Source: Hahella chejuensis KCTC 2396 (GTDB taxonomy: Bacteria; Pseudomonadota; Gammaproteobacteria; Pseudomonadales; Oleiphilaceae). From it: a stretch of DNA of 64,000 bases. Below are positions 43,879 through 53,501 of the stretch, piece after piece. The stretch is taken from the NCBI RefSeq assembly GCF_000012985.1, contig NC_007645.1, forward strand, positions 4,982,581-5,046,580. Reading direction: 5' to 3'. The position numbers and the translations under genes were made by a program. Each line of letters starts with the position of its first letter. Within the stretch, counting starts at the first letter, position 1. Below the pieces are notes generated by a model. That model searched no databases and was not told the origin of the DNA. It saw only the letters and a program-made list of their open reading frames with translations.

Positions 43879-44874
43879 TTAACCCGGATAAAACGTATGC
43901 ACAACCACTTCCGGCGGACAATTAAAGCGCACCGGCAGTAGCGAACTGCCGGCGCCGGTGCTGGTGTAGCCGTCCATATCGCGCCAGCGCCAATTTCCTC
44001 TGCCGACAAAGCGCGGACAATCCGAGTCGAGAGTGATCGCAGTCCCGCCCGGCAGGCACACCTGGCCACCGTGTGTGTGACCGCACAACATGAGATCCAT
44101 GCCAGCGTGCGCCGCTTGTTTGAAGATTTCCGGCGTATGCGACAACAGCAGGGTATAGCAGGACAGATCCAGGCCCTGCGCAGCCATTTGCAAGTTGTCC
44201 ACGCGATAATAGTGAGGGTCGTCAACGCCCACGATCTGAATTTTCTCTCCCCCTCTATCAATCAGCGCGGACTCGTTCATGAGCATGCGATAGCCCATAT
44301 CCTCCAAAGGCGGCAGCATGCGGATACTGTCGTGGTTGCCGAAAATCGCATATGCCTCGCCCCGTAGTCGTTCGCGCAAACGCCGCATTCCCTCAAGAGC
44401 GCCCTCTTCGGGACCATAGGTCTGCGCCCGATAATCACCTGTGATCACGCACAGGTCATATTCCAGGCTACCGGTTATCTCCAATAATCTGGCGGTGATC
44501 GCCTCATCCATATCGACATGAAGATCGGTGAGATGCAGCAGGCGAAAGCCCTTGAACGCTGCTGGAATCTTCCTGTGCCGCACAGGATTGTGAATCACTT
44601 GAATGTTTCTGGCGTTGCGTCGCCCCCACTCATACATTCCCGCCAGCTTGAACGTCCAGCGCATCAGGGTTTGCATGGAATACCAGTTTTCGGGATGGAA
44701 AAAATTAATACCCCCACCGCCGAACACACGTTGAGCGTGATCCTGCTCTATTCCCAGGCGCTGGCGCGCATGCACAAAGCCCAAGCGCTGCTCCAGCCTC
44801 GTCAGTAAATCCGCGTCATCGTGTATTTCAGTTTCTGGAATGGAGCGGGCAAGCGTCCGGTTCACATCGCTCAT
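43879..44874 (-). CDS. Metallophosphoesterase, YaeI-like
   Basis: 331 residues. The calcineurin-type motifs are in order: HLTDLHVD, VITGDYR, FGNHDS, LLLSHTPEI and CGHTHGGQVC, giving a two-metal phosphoesterase site. The family includes E. coli YaeI, an enzyme with phosphodiesterase activity of unclear substrate. Unlike YaeI it has no obvious N-terminal membrane helix; instead there are about 100 extra polar residues. Substrate unknown. Confidence 0.85.
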   Translation of the reverse strand: MSDVNRTLARSIPETEIHDDADLLTRLEQRLGFVHARQRLGIEQDHAQRVFGGGGINFFHPENWYSMQTLMRWTFKLAGMYEWGRRNARNIQVIHNPVRHRKIPAAFKGFRLLHLTDLHVDMDEAITARLLEITGSLEYDLCVITGDYRAQTYGPEEGALEGMRRLRERLRGEAYAIFGNHDSIRMLPPLEDMGYRMLMNESALIDRGGEKIQIVGVDDPHYYRVDNLQMAAQGLDLSCYTLLLSHTPEIFKQAAHAGMDLMLCGHTHGGQVCLPGGTAITLDSDCPRFVGRGNWRWRDMDGYTSTGAGSSLLPVRFNCPPEVVVHTFYPG

Positions 44875-45099
44875 GAAAAATAGTGATCCTTTGGGTTGAT
44901 CCGCTATCGGCCGGATAACTTATGACCAATGTGAACTAAGCATAGTCGAGAAAGGACAAAAAAATCGTCTGCAAGAGGCATTTCGTCTGGGCTCAAGTCT
45001 CCGATGGAGGTAAGCTACCCGCATTCCAATGCTAATAGTACTTATGACCGATTAGATTATTACAACAGACAAAGACAAGACCATCACGCTGGAGACATC

Positions 45100-46140
45100 A
45101 TGAAAGTATTGGTAACCGGAGCAAACGGACATATCGGCTCCCACGTGGTACGGCAACTACTCGACCAAAACCATGAAGTGCGCGCCTTTGTGCGCAAAAG
45201 CTCAGACTTGCGCGGGCTCAACGGGCTCAAGCCGGAATTCGCTTACGGCGATGTCAAAGACCCTGCCGCCATGGAAGCCGCCGCCGAAGGTTGCGACGCC
45301 ATCATTCATATGGCTGCGGTGTACAAGACCATCGCCAAGTCCATCGAGGAAATCGTCGAGCCGGCCTTGCAAGGCGCAGAAAATGTATTCAAGGCCGCCC
45401 ATAAACACGGTATTAAGCGTGTGGTGTACACCAGCTCTGTAGCCTCCATCGGGTTTTCCTATGACCCACAGGCATTGCGCAGCGGCGAGGACTGGAATGA
45501 CGACGCGCAGAACGCCTATTACGTAGCCAAGACCCGCAGTGAGAGAGCCGCGCAGAAACTGGCCCGCGAATACGACATTCACCTGGTGGTCATCTGCCCC
45601 GCTATCGTGTTGGGCCCGAACGACTATCGCATCACTCCCTCCAACCAATTAGTGATGGATTGGTTGAACGGTTTCGGGCAAACCTACCCTGGCGGCTTGA
45701 ACCTGGTGGACGTGCGCGACGTCGCCGCCGCTCATGTCGCCGCGTTAAGCAAAGGGGAAAACTGCAAGCGTTACGTCGTGGGCGGAGAGAATATCGAGGT
45801 TAAGGAAATTGGCGTCGCCTTGAAGCGCCTTACCGGCGTCAAACCGATCCACCTGCCAACTGGCCGTGGCCTCACTCTGACATTCGCCCGCGTGGTGGAG
45901 ACACTGTGCAAGCTGTTGCACATCAAGCCGCCGTTTACCTACGACTTGGTTTACGAGGTAGTGGGACGCTATGCGTACTATGATTGCAGCGAGGCGGCAA
46001 AAGACCTGGGCGTTGAACCTCGCGACGCGGAAGAGACGCTGAAGGACTGCATCGCCTGGCTCCTGTCCCAGAATAAATTAAAGCCTCGCGTCGCCGCCAA
46101 AGTGGCGCCAAAAATCCCCACGCATCCCGCTTCCGCTTGA
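45100..46140 (+). CDS. NAD-dependent epimerase/dehydratase (extended SDR)
   Basis: 346 residues from ATG 45100, preceded by GGAGACATC; the frame extends upstream to 45004 without a ribosome binding site. GANGHIGSHV is the nucleotide loop, with Tyr and Lys of the catalytic YxxxK in NAYYVAKTRSERAA. The sequence resembles dihydroflavonol-4-reductase-like and HpnA-like enzymes. A C-terminal tail rich in Lys, Ala and Pro is unusual. Isolated, followed by a long spacer. Substrate unknown. Confidence 0.85.
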   Translation: MKVLVTGANGHIGSHVVRQLLDQNHEVRAFVRKSSDLRGLNGLKPEFAYGDVKDPAAMEAAAEGCDAIIHMAAVYKTIAKSIEEIVEPALQGAENVFKAAHKHGIKRVVYTSSVASIGFSYDPQALRSGEDWNDDAQNAYYVAKTRSERAAQKLAREYDIHLVVICPAIVLGPNDYRITPSNQLVMDWLNGFGQTYPGGLNLVDVRDVAAAHVAALSKGENCKRYVVGGENIEVKEIGVALKRLTGVKPIHLPTGRGLTLTFARVVETLCKLLHIKPPFTYDLVYEVVGRYAYYDCSEAAKDLGVEPRDAEETLKDCIAWLLSQNKLKPRVAAKVAPKIPTHPASA

Positions 46141-46252
46141 AGCGAAGCGGCGACTGTTCCGTATAGAAAGTAAGGCTGTCACGGCCTTACTTCCATCTAC
46201 TCCCTAGCCCCTTACCGCGCATCATCCTGGTTAAATTTTAAGCTTTATAGCA

Positions 46253-46268
46253 ACACTATATATAGTAG
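46253..46268. promoter_or_regulatory. Isolated NrdR-like box upstream of the nrdJ promoter
   Basis: ACACTATATATAGTAG agrees with the NrdR consensus ACACWATATMTTGTGT at 13 of 16 positions (CAC-8-GTA core). It lies about 150 bp upstream of the paired boxes. Confidence 0.4.
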
Positions 46269-46403
46269 AGGCCTGATAGACGTATTTTTACTATGCAACC
46301 TTTCTGTCATATTCGCCGTCAGCCCAGAAATGCGGCGGCCAAAGGTCTGATTAAGAGCTATTTCAAGCCTCCGCTTACGCCAAAATGATTTTTTTCTCAA
46401 GCC

Positions 46404-46457
46404 TTCACATCACATTATATAGTGCTATACTTTGCGGAAATCGCCATATATAGGGTC
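46404..46457 (+). promoter_or_regulatory. nrdJab promoter with two NrdR-like boxes 31 bp apart
   Basis: A -35 element TTCACA (46404-46409), a 16-bp spacer and a -10 element TATACT (46426-46431) are visible. A box CAC-attatata-GTG (46411-46424) overlaps the spacer, and a second, CGC-catatata-GGG (46442-46455), sits at the transcription start region. The 31-bp spacing equals the three-turn spacing of known tandem NrdR boxes. NrdR represses ribonucleotide reductase genes when dATP is abundant, which fits the downstream nrdJa. Confidence 0.65.
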
Positions 46458-46610
46458 AGAGTCGCTAACAGCACGCATTCTGACAGTCAAGTCTCCGATG
46501 GGAGTCCCAACCTGTAAAATGGCGCGTTCTCTCCAGGGCCGCAAAGGCCCGGACATACACAGAACTTCATCGGACACCAGGTTTTTCACAACCTGCCGCA
46601 CAAGTAAGGT

Positions 46611-46626
46611 GCACAACATATTGTGG
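46611..46626. promoter_or_regulatory. Additional NrdR-like box inside the nrdJ leader
   Basis: gCACAACATATTGTGg matches ACACWATATMTTGTGT at 13 of 16 positions. It is about 145 bp before the nrdJa start, inside the transcribed leader if the promoter at 46404 is used. No second box 31 bp away. Could be a roadblock site or belong to a second promoter. Confidence 0.4.
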
Positions 46627-46770
46627 TCGCCAGTTTTTGTAACGCAACACAGGAAGTTTACCTTGCGAATCAGTCGTATCTCGCAGCGCTATCTGGAATT
46701 GGCGGTCTGACCAACAACACTGCAGTTTTAAAATAAACCTTGTTCGGGGTTAGAAGATTTGAGGGATATT

Positions 46771-48909
46771 ATGAACGCTAAAGTCCAGCAGCTTATCGCG
46801 CCTATTGATATGCAGCCCGCTTCCGTCGATATCTGGGAAACCAAATACCAACTGAAAACCAAGTCTGGAAGCCCAGTGGACAAAGACATCCTGGGTACTT
46901 ACGAACGCGTCGCCAAGGCGCTATCCTCCGTGGAAGCCGACAGCATACGCGAGAAAGTGCTGGCGGACTTCGTATGGGCGCTGGAAAACGGAGCCATTCC
47001 AGCCGGTCGCATCATGTCCAACGCGGGCGCGGAAGAACACAAGCCCGCCACGTCCACGATCAATTGCACCGTGTCCGGCAGCATCATGGACTCCATGGAC
47101 GATATCCTGCTGAAAAACCACGAAGCCGGCCTCACCCTCAAGGCTGGCTGCGGCATTGGTTATGAATTCTCCACACTGCGTCCGAAAGGCGCTTATGTGG
47201 CCGGCGCCGGCGCCACCACTTCCGGCCCATTGTCGTTCATGGATATCTTCGACAAGATGTGCTTCACCGTCTCCTCCGCTGGCGGACGCCGCGGCGCGCA
47301 GATGGCCACTTTCGACGTGCATCACCCCGACGTCTTCGACTTCGTTCGCGCCAAGCGTGAAGATGGTCGTCTGCGTCAGTTCAACCTGTCTTTGCTGATT
47401 ACCGAAGACTTCATCAAGGCGGTTCAAAACGACGAAGATTGGCGTTTCTCCTTTCCGATCACTCGCAAAGAAGCGGAAGAGGACAATATTGACGTCAACG
47501 ACGAAACCCAATATCTGTATCGCGACTTTCCGGTAAAAGACGGTTACATGACTGACGAAAGCGGCCGCGTCGTCTGCCGCATTTACCGCACAGTCAAAGC
47601 GCGCTCTATCTGGGACGCGATTATGACGTCCACTTACGACTTCGCCGAGCCAGGCTTCATCCTGATCGATAAAGTCAATGAAATGAACAACAACTGGTTC
47701 TGCGAGAACATTCGCGCCACCAACCCCTGCGGCGAACAGCCTCTGCCGCCTTACGGCAGCTGTCTGCTGGGCTCAGTGAACCTGACCAAGTTCGTGGAAT
47801 ACCCGTTCACTGAAAACGCCAAGTTCAACTTCGACAAGTATCGCAAGGTCGTGGCCATTTTCACCCGCATGCTGGACAACGTGGTGGAGATCAACGGCCT
47901 GCCGCTGGAAGGCCAGCGCCACGAAATACAGTACAAACGCCGCCATGGCATGGGCATCCTGGGTCTGGGCTCCACGCTGGCCATGCTGCGCATGCCTTAC
48001 GGCTCTGACGAATCCGTCAGCTTCACTGAAGAAGTATGTCGCGAGATGGCGCTGGAAGGCTGGCGCCAGGGCTTGGAGCTGGCGAAAGAAAAAGGTCCCG
48101 CTCCCATCATGGAAGACACCTTTATCGTTACTGAAGAAATGCTGCGTCTGCGTCCGGAAATGGCGAAAGACGGCCTGAAAGCCGGCGACAAGCTGAAAGG
48201 CAAAGTGCTGCACGCCAAATACAGCCGCTACATGCAACGCGTTGCGGAAGCCGATCCCAAACTGGTCGACGCACTGGCCAAAAAAGGCGCGCGCTTCACG
48301 CACCATACGTCCATTGCTCCTACCGGCACCATTTCTCTGTCTCTGGCCAACAACGCCAGCAACGGCATTGAGCCCAGCTTCGCCCATCACTACTCCCGCA
48401 ACGTGATTCGCCAGGGCAAGAAGACCAAAGAGAAAATGGACGTGTTCTCCTATGAGCTGCTGGCGTATCGCCACCTGGTCAATCCAAAAGCGATGCCATT
48501 CTCAGAGGACGCCGAAGCGCAATTGCCTGCGTACTTCACCACCAGTGACGACGTAACCCCCAAGCAACATGTGGACATCCAGGCGGCGGCGCAACTGTGG
48601 GTGGACTCCTCCATCTCCAAGACTGCAAATGTCCCCACCGATTTCCCATACGGGGAGTTCAAGGACATTTATATGTACGCTTACGAGAAAGGCCTGAAAG
48701 GCTGCACCACCTTCCGCTTCAACCCGGAAGCGTTTCAGGGCGTACTGGTCAAAGAAAAAGATCTGGAGAACACCTTTTACGAGTTCACCACAGAAGACGG
48801 TCAGACCATCAAGCTGAAAGGCAACGAAGAAGTTGAGTACGACGGTGAAACCCACACCGCCGCCAACCTGTTCGACGCCTTGAAAGAAGGCACTTACGGA
48901 AAATACTGA
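46771..48909 (+). CDS. nrdJa: Adenosylcobalamin-dependent (class II) ribonucleotide reductase, catalytic subunit NrdJa
   Basis: 712 residues. The first redox cysteine lies in TINCTVSG (Cys99), the NPCGE active-site motif at 318-322 carries the thiyl Cys320, and the partner Cys331 follows (PPYGSCLLGSVNL). It reduces ribonucleotides to deoxyribonucleotides independently of oxygen, using coenzyme B12. It lacks the C-terminal Cys pair that regenerates the disulfide; that tail is on the next gene, as in the Pseudomonas nrdJa-nrdJb arrangement. ATG 46771 with GAGGGATATT; the leader from the NrdR-box promoter is about 330 nt. Confidence 0.93.
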   Translation: MNAKVQQLIAPIDMQPASVDIWETKYQLKTKSGSPVDKDILGTYERVAKALSSVEADSIREKVLADFVWALENGAIPAGRIMSNAGAEEHKPATSTINCTVSGSIMDSMDDILLKNHEAGLTLKAGCGIGYEFSTLRPKGAYVAGAGATTSGPLSFMDIFDKMCFTVSSAGGRRGAQMATFDVHHPDVFDFVRAKREDGRLRQFNLSLLITEDFIKAVQNDEDWRFSFPITRKEAEEDNIDVNDETQYLYRDFPVKDGYMTDESGRVVCRIYRTVKARSIWDAIMTSTYDFAEPGFILIDKVNEMNNNWFCENIRATNPCGEQPLPPYGSCLLGSVNLTKFVEYPFTENAKFNFDKYRKVVAIFTRMLDNVVEINGLPLEGQRHEIQYKRRHGMGILGLGSTLAMLRMPYGSDESVSFTEEVCREMALEGWRQGLELAKEKGPAPIMEDTFIVTEEMLRLRPEMAKDGLKAGDKLKGKVLHAKYSRYMQRVAEADPKLVDALAKKGARFTHHTSIAPTGTISLSLANNASNGIEPSFAHHYSRNVIRQGKKTKEKMDVFSYELLAYRHLVNPKAMPFSEDAEAQLPAYFTTSDDVTPKQHVDIQAAAQLWVDSSISKTANVPTDFPYGEFKDIYMYAYEKGLKGCTTFRFNPEAFQGVLVKEKDLENTFYEFTTEDGQTIKLKGNEEVEYDGETHTAANLFDALKEGTYGKY

Positions 48910-49046
48910 GGCGAAGTCCTGGCGATTTCGTAAAATCGCCGGGTTTCTCCATAGAAAATGTTAAAAATGGGCGCATAATATGCGCCTGCAGCTAGGTTTT
49001 CCCGGGAAAACCTGAGCAAAGCCACCGTACACAAGGGTATACAGTC

Positions 49047-49736
49047 ATGGCTGTTAAAATTGAAAAGAAAATTGTCGGCTACAAAGTTCACAAGCCCAGT
49101 GACGTTGCGCCGGCAAGCGAACCGGTCCAGGAGCAACCACAACCGGTTGAAATGAATGAAAAAATCGAGCGCCCGGATTTCCTACTCGGCACGACTTACA
49201 AGATCAAACCCCCGGTGTCGGAGCATGCGTTTTATATCACCATCAACGACATCCTGTTGAATGAAGGCACCGACCACGAAACTCGTCGTCCGTATGAAAT
49301 CTTCATCAACTCCAAGTCCATGGAGCACTTTCAGTGGGTTATCGCACTGACGCGGGTTATTTCCGCTGTGTTCCGCAAAGGCGGCGACATCACCTTCCTG
49401 CTGGAAGAGTTACTGTCCGTACATGATCCCAGTGGCGGTTACTACAAGAAGGGTGGTATTTTCGTCCCCTCTCTGGTGGCGGAAATCGGCGCAGTGATTG
49501 AAAAGCACATGAAAGCGCTGGGCATTATCGAGTCCGAAGAAATGAGCGACGCTCATAAACGCATGATCGCGGAGAAACGCGCAGAGTACGAGGCGAGGCA
49601 GAAAAATGAGGCGAGCGCAGATGGCTCGGCATTCCCCGCAAACGCGACAATGTGTAAGAAATGCAGCCAAAAATCCGTGATTTTGATGGATGGATGCCAA
49701 ACATGTCTCAATTGTGGAGACAGTAAGTGCGGCTGA
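49047..49736 (+). CDS. nrdJb: Class II ribonucleotide reductase accessory subunit NrdJb
   Basis: 229 residues. The middle (INDILLNEGTDHETRRPYEIFINSKSMEHFQWVIALTRVISAVF) is the TSCPD-type domain normally fused to the C-terminus of NrdJ; the end has three cysteine pairs (CKKC, CQTCLNC, then a final Cys) which supply zinc binding and the thiols that re-reduce the active site. It is thus the split-off tail of the class II reductase. 137 bases after nrdJa and closed by a strong terminator, so one operon. Confidence 0.92.
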   Translation: MAVKIEKKIVGYKVHKPSDVAPASEPVQEQPQPVEMNEKIERPDFLLGTTYKIKPPVSEHAFYITINDILLNEGTDHETRRPYEIFINSKSMEHFQWVIALTRVISAVFRKGGDITFLLEELLSVHDPSGGYYKKGGIFVPSLVAEIGAVIEKHMKALGIIESEEMSDAHKRMIAEKRAEYEARQKNEASADGSAFPANATMCKKCSQKSVILMDGCQTCLNCGDSKCG

Positions 49737-49776
49737 ACAACTGTTAATAAAGTTGTTATGAAATCAATGTCAAAAT

Positions 49777-49801
49777 AGGAGGGTAAGTCCCTCCTTTTTT
49801 C
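49777..49801 (+). terminator. Rho-independent terminator of nrdJa-nrdJb
   Basis: GGAGGG-taagt-CCCTCC followed by TTTTTT at 49795-49800, about 40 bases after the nrdJb stop. Confidence 0.92.
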
Positions 49802-49883
49802 GTTTTTGGAAACGGTGGACCGAGATTTGCAAGATAACTAAATCCAAGTAGACTAACGCCCTACACAACTTCAAGGAGAATAT

Positions 49884-50723
49884 ATGATTAAAAAGTGTCT
49901 GTTTCCGGTAGCTGGTTACGGAACCCGATTCCTGCCCGCCACCAAAGCCATGCCTAAAGAAATGCTGCCAGTCGTGAGCAAACCACTGGTTCAGTACGGC
50001 GTTGAAGAAGCAGTCGCCGCTGGTATGAACTCTTTCGGTTTTGTTACCGGCCGGGGTAAGCGGGCCATTGCGGACCACTTTGATATTTCTTATGAGCTGG
50101 AACAACAGATCAAGGGAACCGGCAAAGAAGAACTTCTATCCAGCATTCGCAGCCTGATAAATAACAATAAATTCTCATTCACCCGCCAAAATGAAATGAA
50201 AGGTTTAGGGCACGCTATTCTTTCCGGACAGACCCTGATCGGCGACGAGCCGTTCGCGGTTGTGCTTGCGGACGATCTCTGCATGGTGGAAGAAGGCGAA
50301 GACAGCGTGCTGGCCCAGATGACCAAGCTGTACAATCAATTCCGTTGCAGCATTGTGGCCATCCAGGAAGTTCCACACGACGAAGTTCACAAGTATGGCG
50401 TCATTGCCGGCGACCCAATGAAAGAAGGCCTGTTCCGCGTCACAGACATGGTAGAGAAGCCACCCGCCGATCAGGCTCCCTCCAATTACGCCATCATCGG
50501 CCGCTACATTCTGACTCCGGATATTTTTGACATCATCCGCGACACAGAGCCCGGCAAAAACGGTGAAGTTCAAGTGACCGACGCCCTGCTGAAGCAAGCC
50601 AAAGACGGTTGCGTACTGGCGTATAAATTCAAAGGACGTCGTTTCGACTGCGGCAGCATTGACGGCTTCGTCGAAGCCACCAATTATGTTTACGAGAACG
50701 TGTACAAAAAAGGCCTGATGTAA
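49884..50723 (+). CDS. galU: UTP-glucose-1-phosphate uridylyltransferase
   Basis: 279 residues. GYGTRFLPATKAMPKEMLPVV at the N-terminus is the nucleotide-binding signature, and LADDLC and VEKP are further active-site strands. GalU makes UDP-glucose for lipopolysaccharide, capsule and other glycans in the cytoplasm. AAGGAGAATAT precedes the ATG. Monocistronic between two intrinsic terminators. It gives this strain the donor for sugars such as that handled by the UDP-sugar epimerase at 54141. Confidence 0.96.
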   Translation: MIKKCLFPVAGYGTRFLPATKAMPKEMLPVVSKPLVQYGVEEAVAAGMNSFGFVTGRGKRAIADHFDISYELEQQIKGTGKEELLSSIRSLINNNKFSFTRQNEMKGLGHAILSGQTLIGDEPFAVVLADDLCMVEEGEDSVLAQMTKLYNQFRCSIVAIQEVPHDEVHKYGVIAGDPMKEGLFRVTDMVEKPPADQAPSNYAIIGRYILTPDIFDIIRDTEPGKNGEVQVTDALLKQAKDGCVLAYKFKGRRFDCGSIDGFVEATNYVYENVYKKGLM

Positions 50724-50747
50724 ACCATCTCCTTTTTATATGCACCA

Positions 50748-50776
50748 AAAAAGCGCCTAAACAGGCGCTTTTTTTA
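50748..50776 (+). terminator. Rho-independent terminator of galU
   Basis: AAGCGCCT-aaac-AGGCGCTT followed by a run of T, about 27 bases after the galU stop. The flanking A-run also allows activity on the minus strand for the convergent XRE-type gene. Confidence 0.92.
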
Positions 50777-50847
50777 TTGCCGCATTTAAGATGCTCCCGC
50801 AGGATTGACTGACAACTAATATGAAACAAAGTACAAACGAGGGAAGA

Positions 50848-51273
50848 TCAGTCTCCATTATTCATCAGCTGCAGGATAAAACGCTTTTTATCTTCATCGC
50901 TGGCGCGAAAGCGTTTCAGCAACAATCGCTCTGTCGAATCAGGCAACGCCTCTTCCATCACCTTGGTCAGGCGCTCAATGACCGTATCCAAATCCCCGTC
51001 CTCACCCATCTCAAAACCGGGTAAGTCCAACTGAGGGTTGGTTTTCTCATTCTGATCAAAATCCAGCAGCGCATCCAGGGAAACACCCGTCTTTACGCAA
51101 AGATCAAACAGGTTATCGATAGAAGGGTAACAACGCTGGGATTCAATGGGATTTTCCCAACCAGCCACAACCGTGACATCCACCTGACAAAAGGTGGCAA
51201 TATCCTCAAGGGTAAGCTTTTTCTTGTGCCGAAAATCCCGAAGGCGCTGATAGAAGGTTCGAAGATACTTCAT
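50848..51273 (-). CDS. XRE-type helix-turn-helix regulator
   Basis: 141 residues. The N-terminal Cro/C1 domain is RLRDFRHKKKLTLEDIATFCQVDVTVVAGWENPIESQRCYPSIDNLFDLCVKTGVSLDALL (helices in the usual order), with an acidic C-terminal helical part (EDGDLDTVIERLTKVMEEALPD). The wing has a long insert between the recognition helix and the next helix compared with short phage repressors. No toxin or prophage gene is adjacent, so it is probably a chromosomal regulator of unknown target. Confidence 0.82.
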   Translation of the reverse strand: MKYLRTFYQRLRDFRHKKKLTLEDIATFCQVDVTVVAGWENPIESQRCYPSIDNLFDLCVKTGVSLDALLDFDQNEKTNPQLDLPGFEMGEDGDLDTVIERLTKVMEEALPDSTERLLLKRFRASDEDKKRFILQLMNNGD

Positions 51274-51417
51274 GCCCCGCTCCGTGACTGGTTTTCAGCA
51301 ATCGTATCACTAAAAAGTCAACACAAACCAGATATTCAGATGCCATAAGACCTGAATAAACGGAACAATTTTTGAATAGTTTTAAAAATTAAAAAGATCA
51401 CTGACAAAGAAGGGAAT

Positions 51418-51494
51418 TGGTAGGACCGACCAGATTCGAACTGGTGACCTCCACGATGTCAACGTGGCGCTCTAACCAACTGAGCTACGGTCCT
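51418..51494 (-). tRNA. tRNA-Val (anticodon GAC), CCA encoded
   Basis: Reverse strand: acceptor AGGACCG/CGGTCCT, D-arm GCTCAGTTGGTTAGAGC, anticodon stem CCACG/CGTGG around TTGACAT (anticodon GAC, codons GUC/GUU), T-loop TTCGAAT, discriminator A and encoded CCA (51420-51418). Confidence 0.95.
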
Positions 51495-51612
51495 GCTGTC
51501 AGCGGGTGCGTAAGATAACAAAGAAGCCTGACCTGAGCAAGCATTTTTATTCACATTACGCACATCATTTAAATATTTGATTCCTTCCATGAAATACGAT
51601 CAAAAAACGCCC

Positions 51613-52884
51613 TTATAATCCCATAGAGACAAAGGAAATATACTCCACCAGATCCCCACGTCGAATCGTCGTATTCGCCGGCGCTACGGCGAAGCCGTCC
51701 GCCCAGCTCGCGGAAGACAACACGCCTGAGCTTTGATTCGGGTGCATTTCCAGCCCCGCCCTTCCCTCATCGTTCACCGAGACTCTAACGCGCAGATATT
51801 CCTCACGCCCGCCAGGCTTGGGGATATCAAATAACGCAGGCAGACGCGCCTGGGAAGACAATCCTATCTCGTGAGCGCCCTGCATCTTCAAAATATAAGG
51901 TCGCGCCAAAATGCAAAAGGTCACGAACACTGCGGCAGGGTTACCGGGAAGGCCGAGAAATGGAGTCGAACCAACCTGACCAAAAGCGAGGGGCTTACCG
52001 GGCTTTATGGCCAATCGCCACATATTCAGCTTTCCGTTCGCTTCCACCGCCGCCTTGACATGATCTTCCTCCCCCACCGAAACACCGCCGCTGGAAATGA
52101 TCAGATCCGCATCCTCGGCCGCTTGCAATAGCGCCCGCTCCGTCGCCTCATAGGTGTCGCCTATCACGCCGAGGTCGACAACCTCGCACTGAAAGCGAGA
52201 TAACAAACCACACAGCGTATAGCGGTTAGAGTTATAAATCTTTCCCGCCGGCAGAGGCGCGCCAGGCTCAACCAACTCATCGCCCGTAGACAACACCGCC
52301 ACCCGCAGTTTGCGGCGCACCTTAACTTGCGCCACGCCAACGGAAGCGATCAACCCCAAGTCCTGCGGAAGCAGCTTTTTACCTGCGCCGACAACAATCT
52401 GACCTGCCTGAATATCCTGACCGGCCTGGCGCAGATTATTGCCCAGCCGCACGTCAGCGGGAATGATCACCGTCTCTCCTTCGAGGCGACAGTGCTCCTG
52501 CATAACAACAGCAACGGCGTTATCAGGAATGGTTGCCCCTGTAAAAATGCGCGCCGCAGAGCCCGGTTTTAAAGGCGCCGGACTCTCCCCCGCAGGAATA
52601 CGTTGCGAAATCGGCAATGGCGTCTCCATCTCCGCCTCACAGGCGTCGATGGAAATAGCGTATCCGTCAACTGCGCTATTATCCGTCGGCGGAACCATAA
52701 TGGCCGACACCACATCCTCCGCCAGCACTCTGCCGACCGCCTCAAGCAAGGGAATAGTTTCATCCCCTGCGATGGGTTGCGCGGCCGCCTGTAGAATACA
52801 CTTGGCTTCCGCTACGGGACGTAATCCAGAGGAAGGCGCGTCACAACTGTGACAACCATGAATCTGAGAGCCGGAAACATTCAT
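51613..52884 (-). CDS. moeA: Molybdopterin molybdotransferase MoeA
   Basis: 423 residues. Domain order is that of Moe[14 protein letters not shown] in domain [13 protein letters not shown] in domain II, and the MoaB-like domain III with [35 protein letters not shown] and [29 protein letters not shown]. It inserts molybdate into adenylated molybdopterin. The ATG overlaps the moaB stop by four bases (ATGA), showing coupled translation. An N-terminal CHSCD stretch is unusual for the family. Confidence 0.93.
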   Translation of the reverse strand: MNVSGSQIHGCHSCDAPSSGLRPVAEAKCILQAAAQPIAGDETIPLLEAVGRVLAEDVVSAIMVPPTDNSAVDGYAISIDACEAEMETPLPISQRIPAGESPAPLKPGSAARIFTGATIPDNAVAVVMQEHCRLEGETVIIPADVRLGNNLRQAGQDIQAGQIVVGAGKKLLPQDLGLIASVGVAQVKVRRKLRVAVLSTGDELVEPGAPLPAGKIYNSNRYTLCGLLSRFQCEVVDLGVIGDTYEATERALLQAAEDADLIISSGGVSVGEEDHVKAAVEANGKLNMWRLAIKPGKPLAFGQVGSTPFLGLPGNPAAVFVTFCILARPYILKMQGAHEIGLSSQARLPALFDIPKPGGREEYLRVRVSVNDEGRAGLEMHPNQSSGVLSSASWADGFAVAPANTTIRRGDLVEYISFVSMGL

Positions 52885-53447
52885 CCGCGCGGCCCACAGC
52901 CAGACTTTACAGACCCCGCAGACTCTTTTCCTGGACGCTTCAGCAGGCCAACAAAGTTACAGGGTTTGTGTCGCGCATCCAGTTGCTCGACGATGATTTT
53001 ATTCCAAGCAGTTTTACAGGCGTTTGTAGAGCCCGGCATGCAGAAGATCACTGTACCATTAGCGAGTCCGGCGATGGCTCGGGACTGCACCGTGGAGGTG
53101 CCGATCTCTTGATAGGATATGGCGCGAAACAACTCGCCAAACCCTTCCACGTCTTTATCGAACAGCGGCTTGATCGCCTCCGGCGTACTATCTCTGCCAG
53201 TAAAGCCAGTGCCGCCCGTAATCAGCACCACTTGCACCTGTGGGTCCGCAATCCAGGCGGATACCACCGCCCTCATCAAATAGACGTCATCTGGAATCAA
53301 CGTCCGATCGATAATTTCATGTCCCGCTCCCCGCGCGCCGTCCACAAGAGCCTGCCCGGAGGTATCCGTCTCCTGCGTGCGCGTATCGGAAACGGTCAAT
53401 ACCGCCACGTTAAGGGGCATGAACTCGGCTACGATATGCTGTCCCAT
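52881..53447 (-). CDS. moaB: Molybdenum cofactor biosynthesis protein MoaB
   Basis: 188 residues with the molybdopterin-binding fold: [35 protein letters not shown] and the [14 protein letters not shown] tail. MoaB/MogA-type proteins adenylate molybdopterin before MoeA acts. It sits directly upstream of moeA with a four-base overlap, so the pair performs the last two cofactor steps. The C-terminal 20 residues ([15 protein letters not shown]) extend beyond the usual end. Confidence 0.92.
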   Translation of the reverse strand: MGQHIVAEFMPLNVAVLTVSDTRTQETDTSGQALVDGARGAGHEIIDRTLIPDDVYLMRAVVSAWIADPQVQVVLITGGTGFTGRDSTPEAIKPLFDKDVEGFGELFRAISYQEIGTSTVQSRAIAGLANGTVIFCMPGSTNACKTAWNKIIVEQLDARHKPCNFVGLLKRPGKESAGSVKSGCGPRG

Positions 53448-53501
53448 GATTTTACACCTTGACCATTTGTGTCGGATTCTGCCGAGAGCAGGCAGAAATT
53501 A

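Noticed and set aside
46458-46770. Cobalamin riboswitch before the B12-dependent reductase
   Set aside because: None of the conserved B12-box segments is present in the leader.
47773-48474. 233-codon minus-strand frame
   Set aside because: Shadow of nrdJa; no conserved motif.
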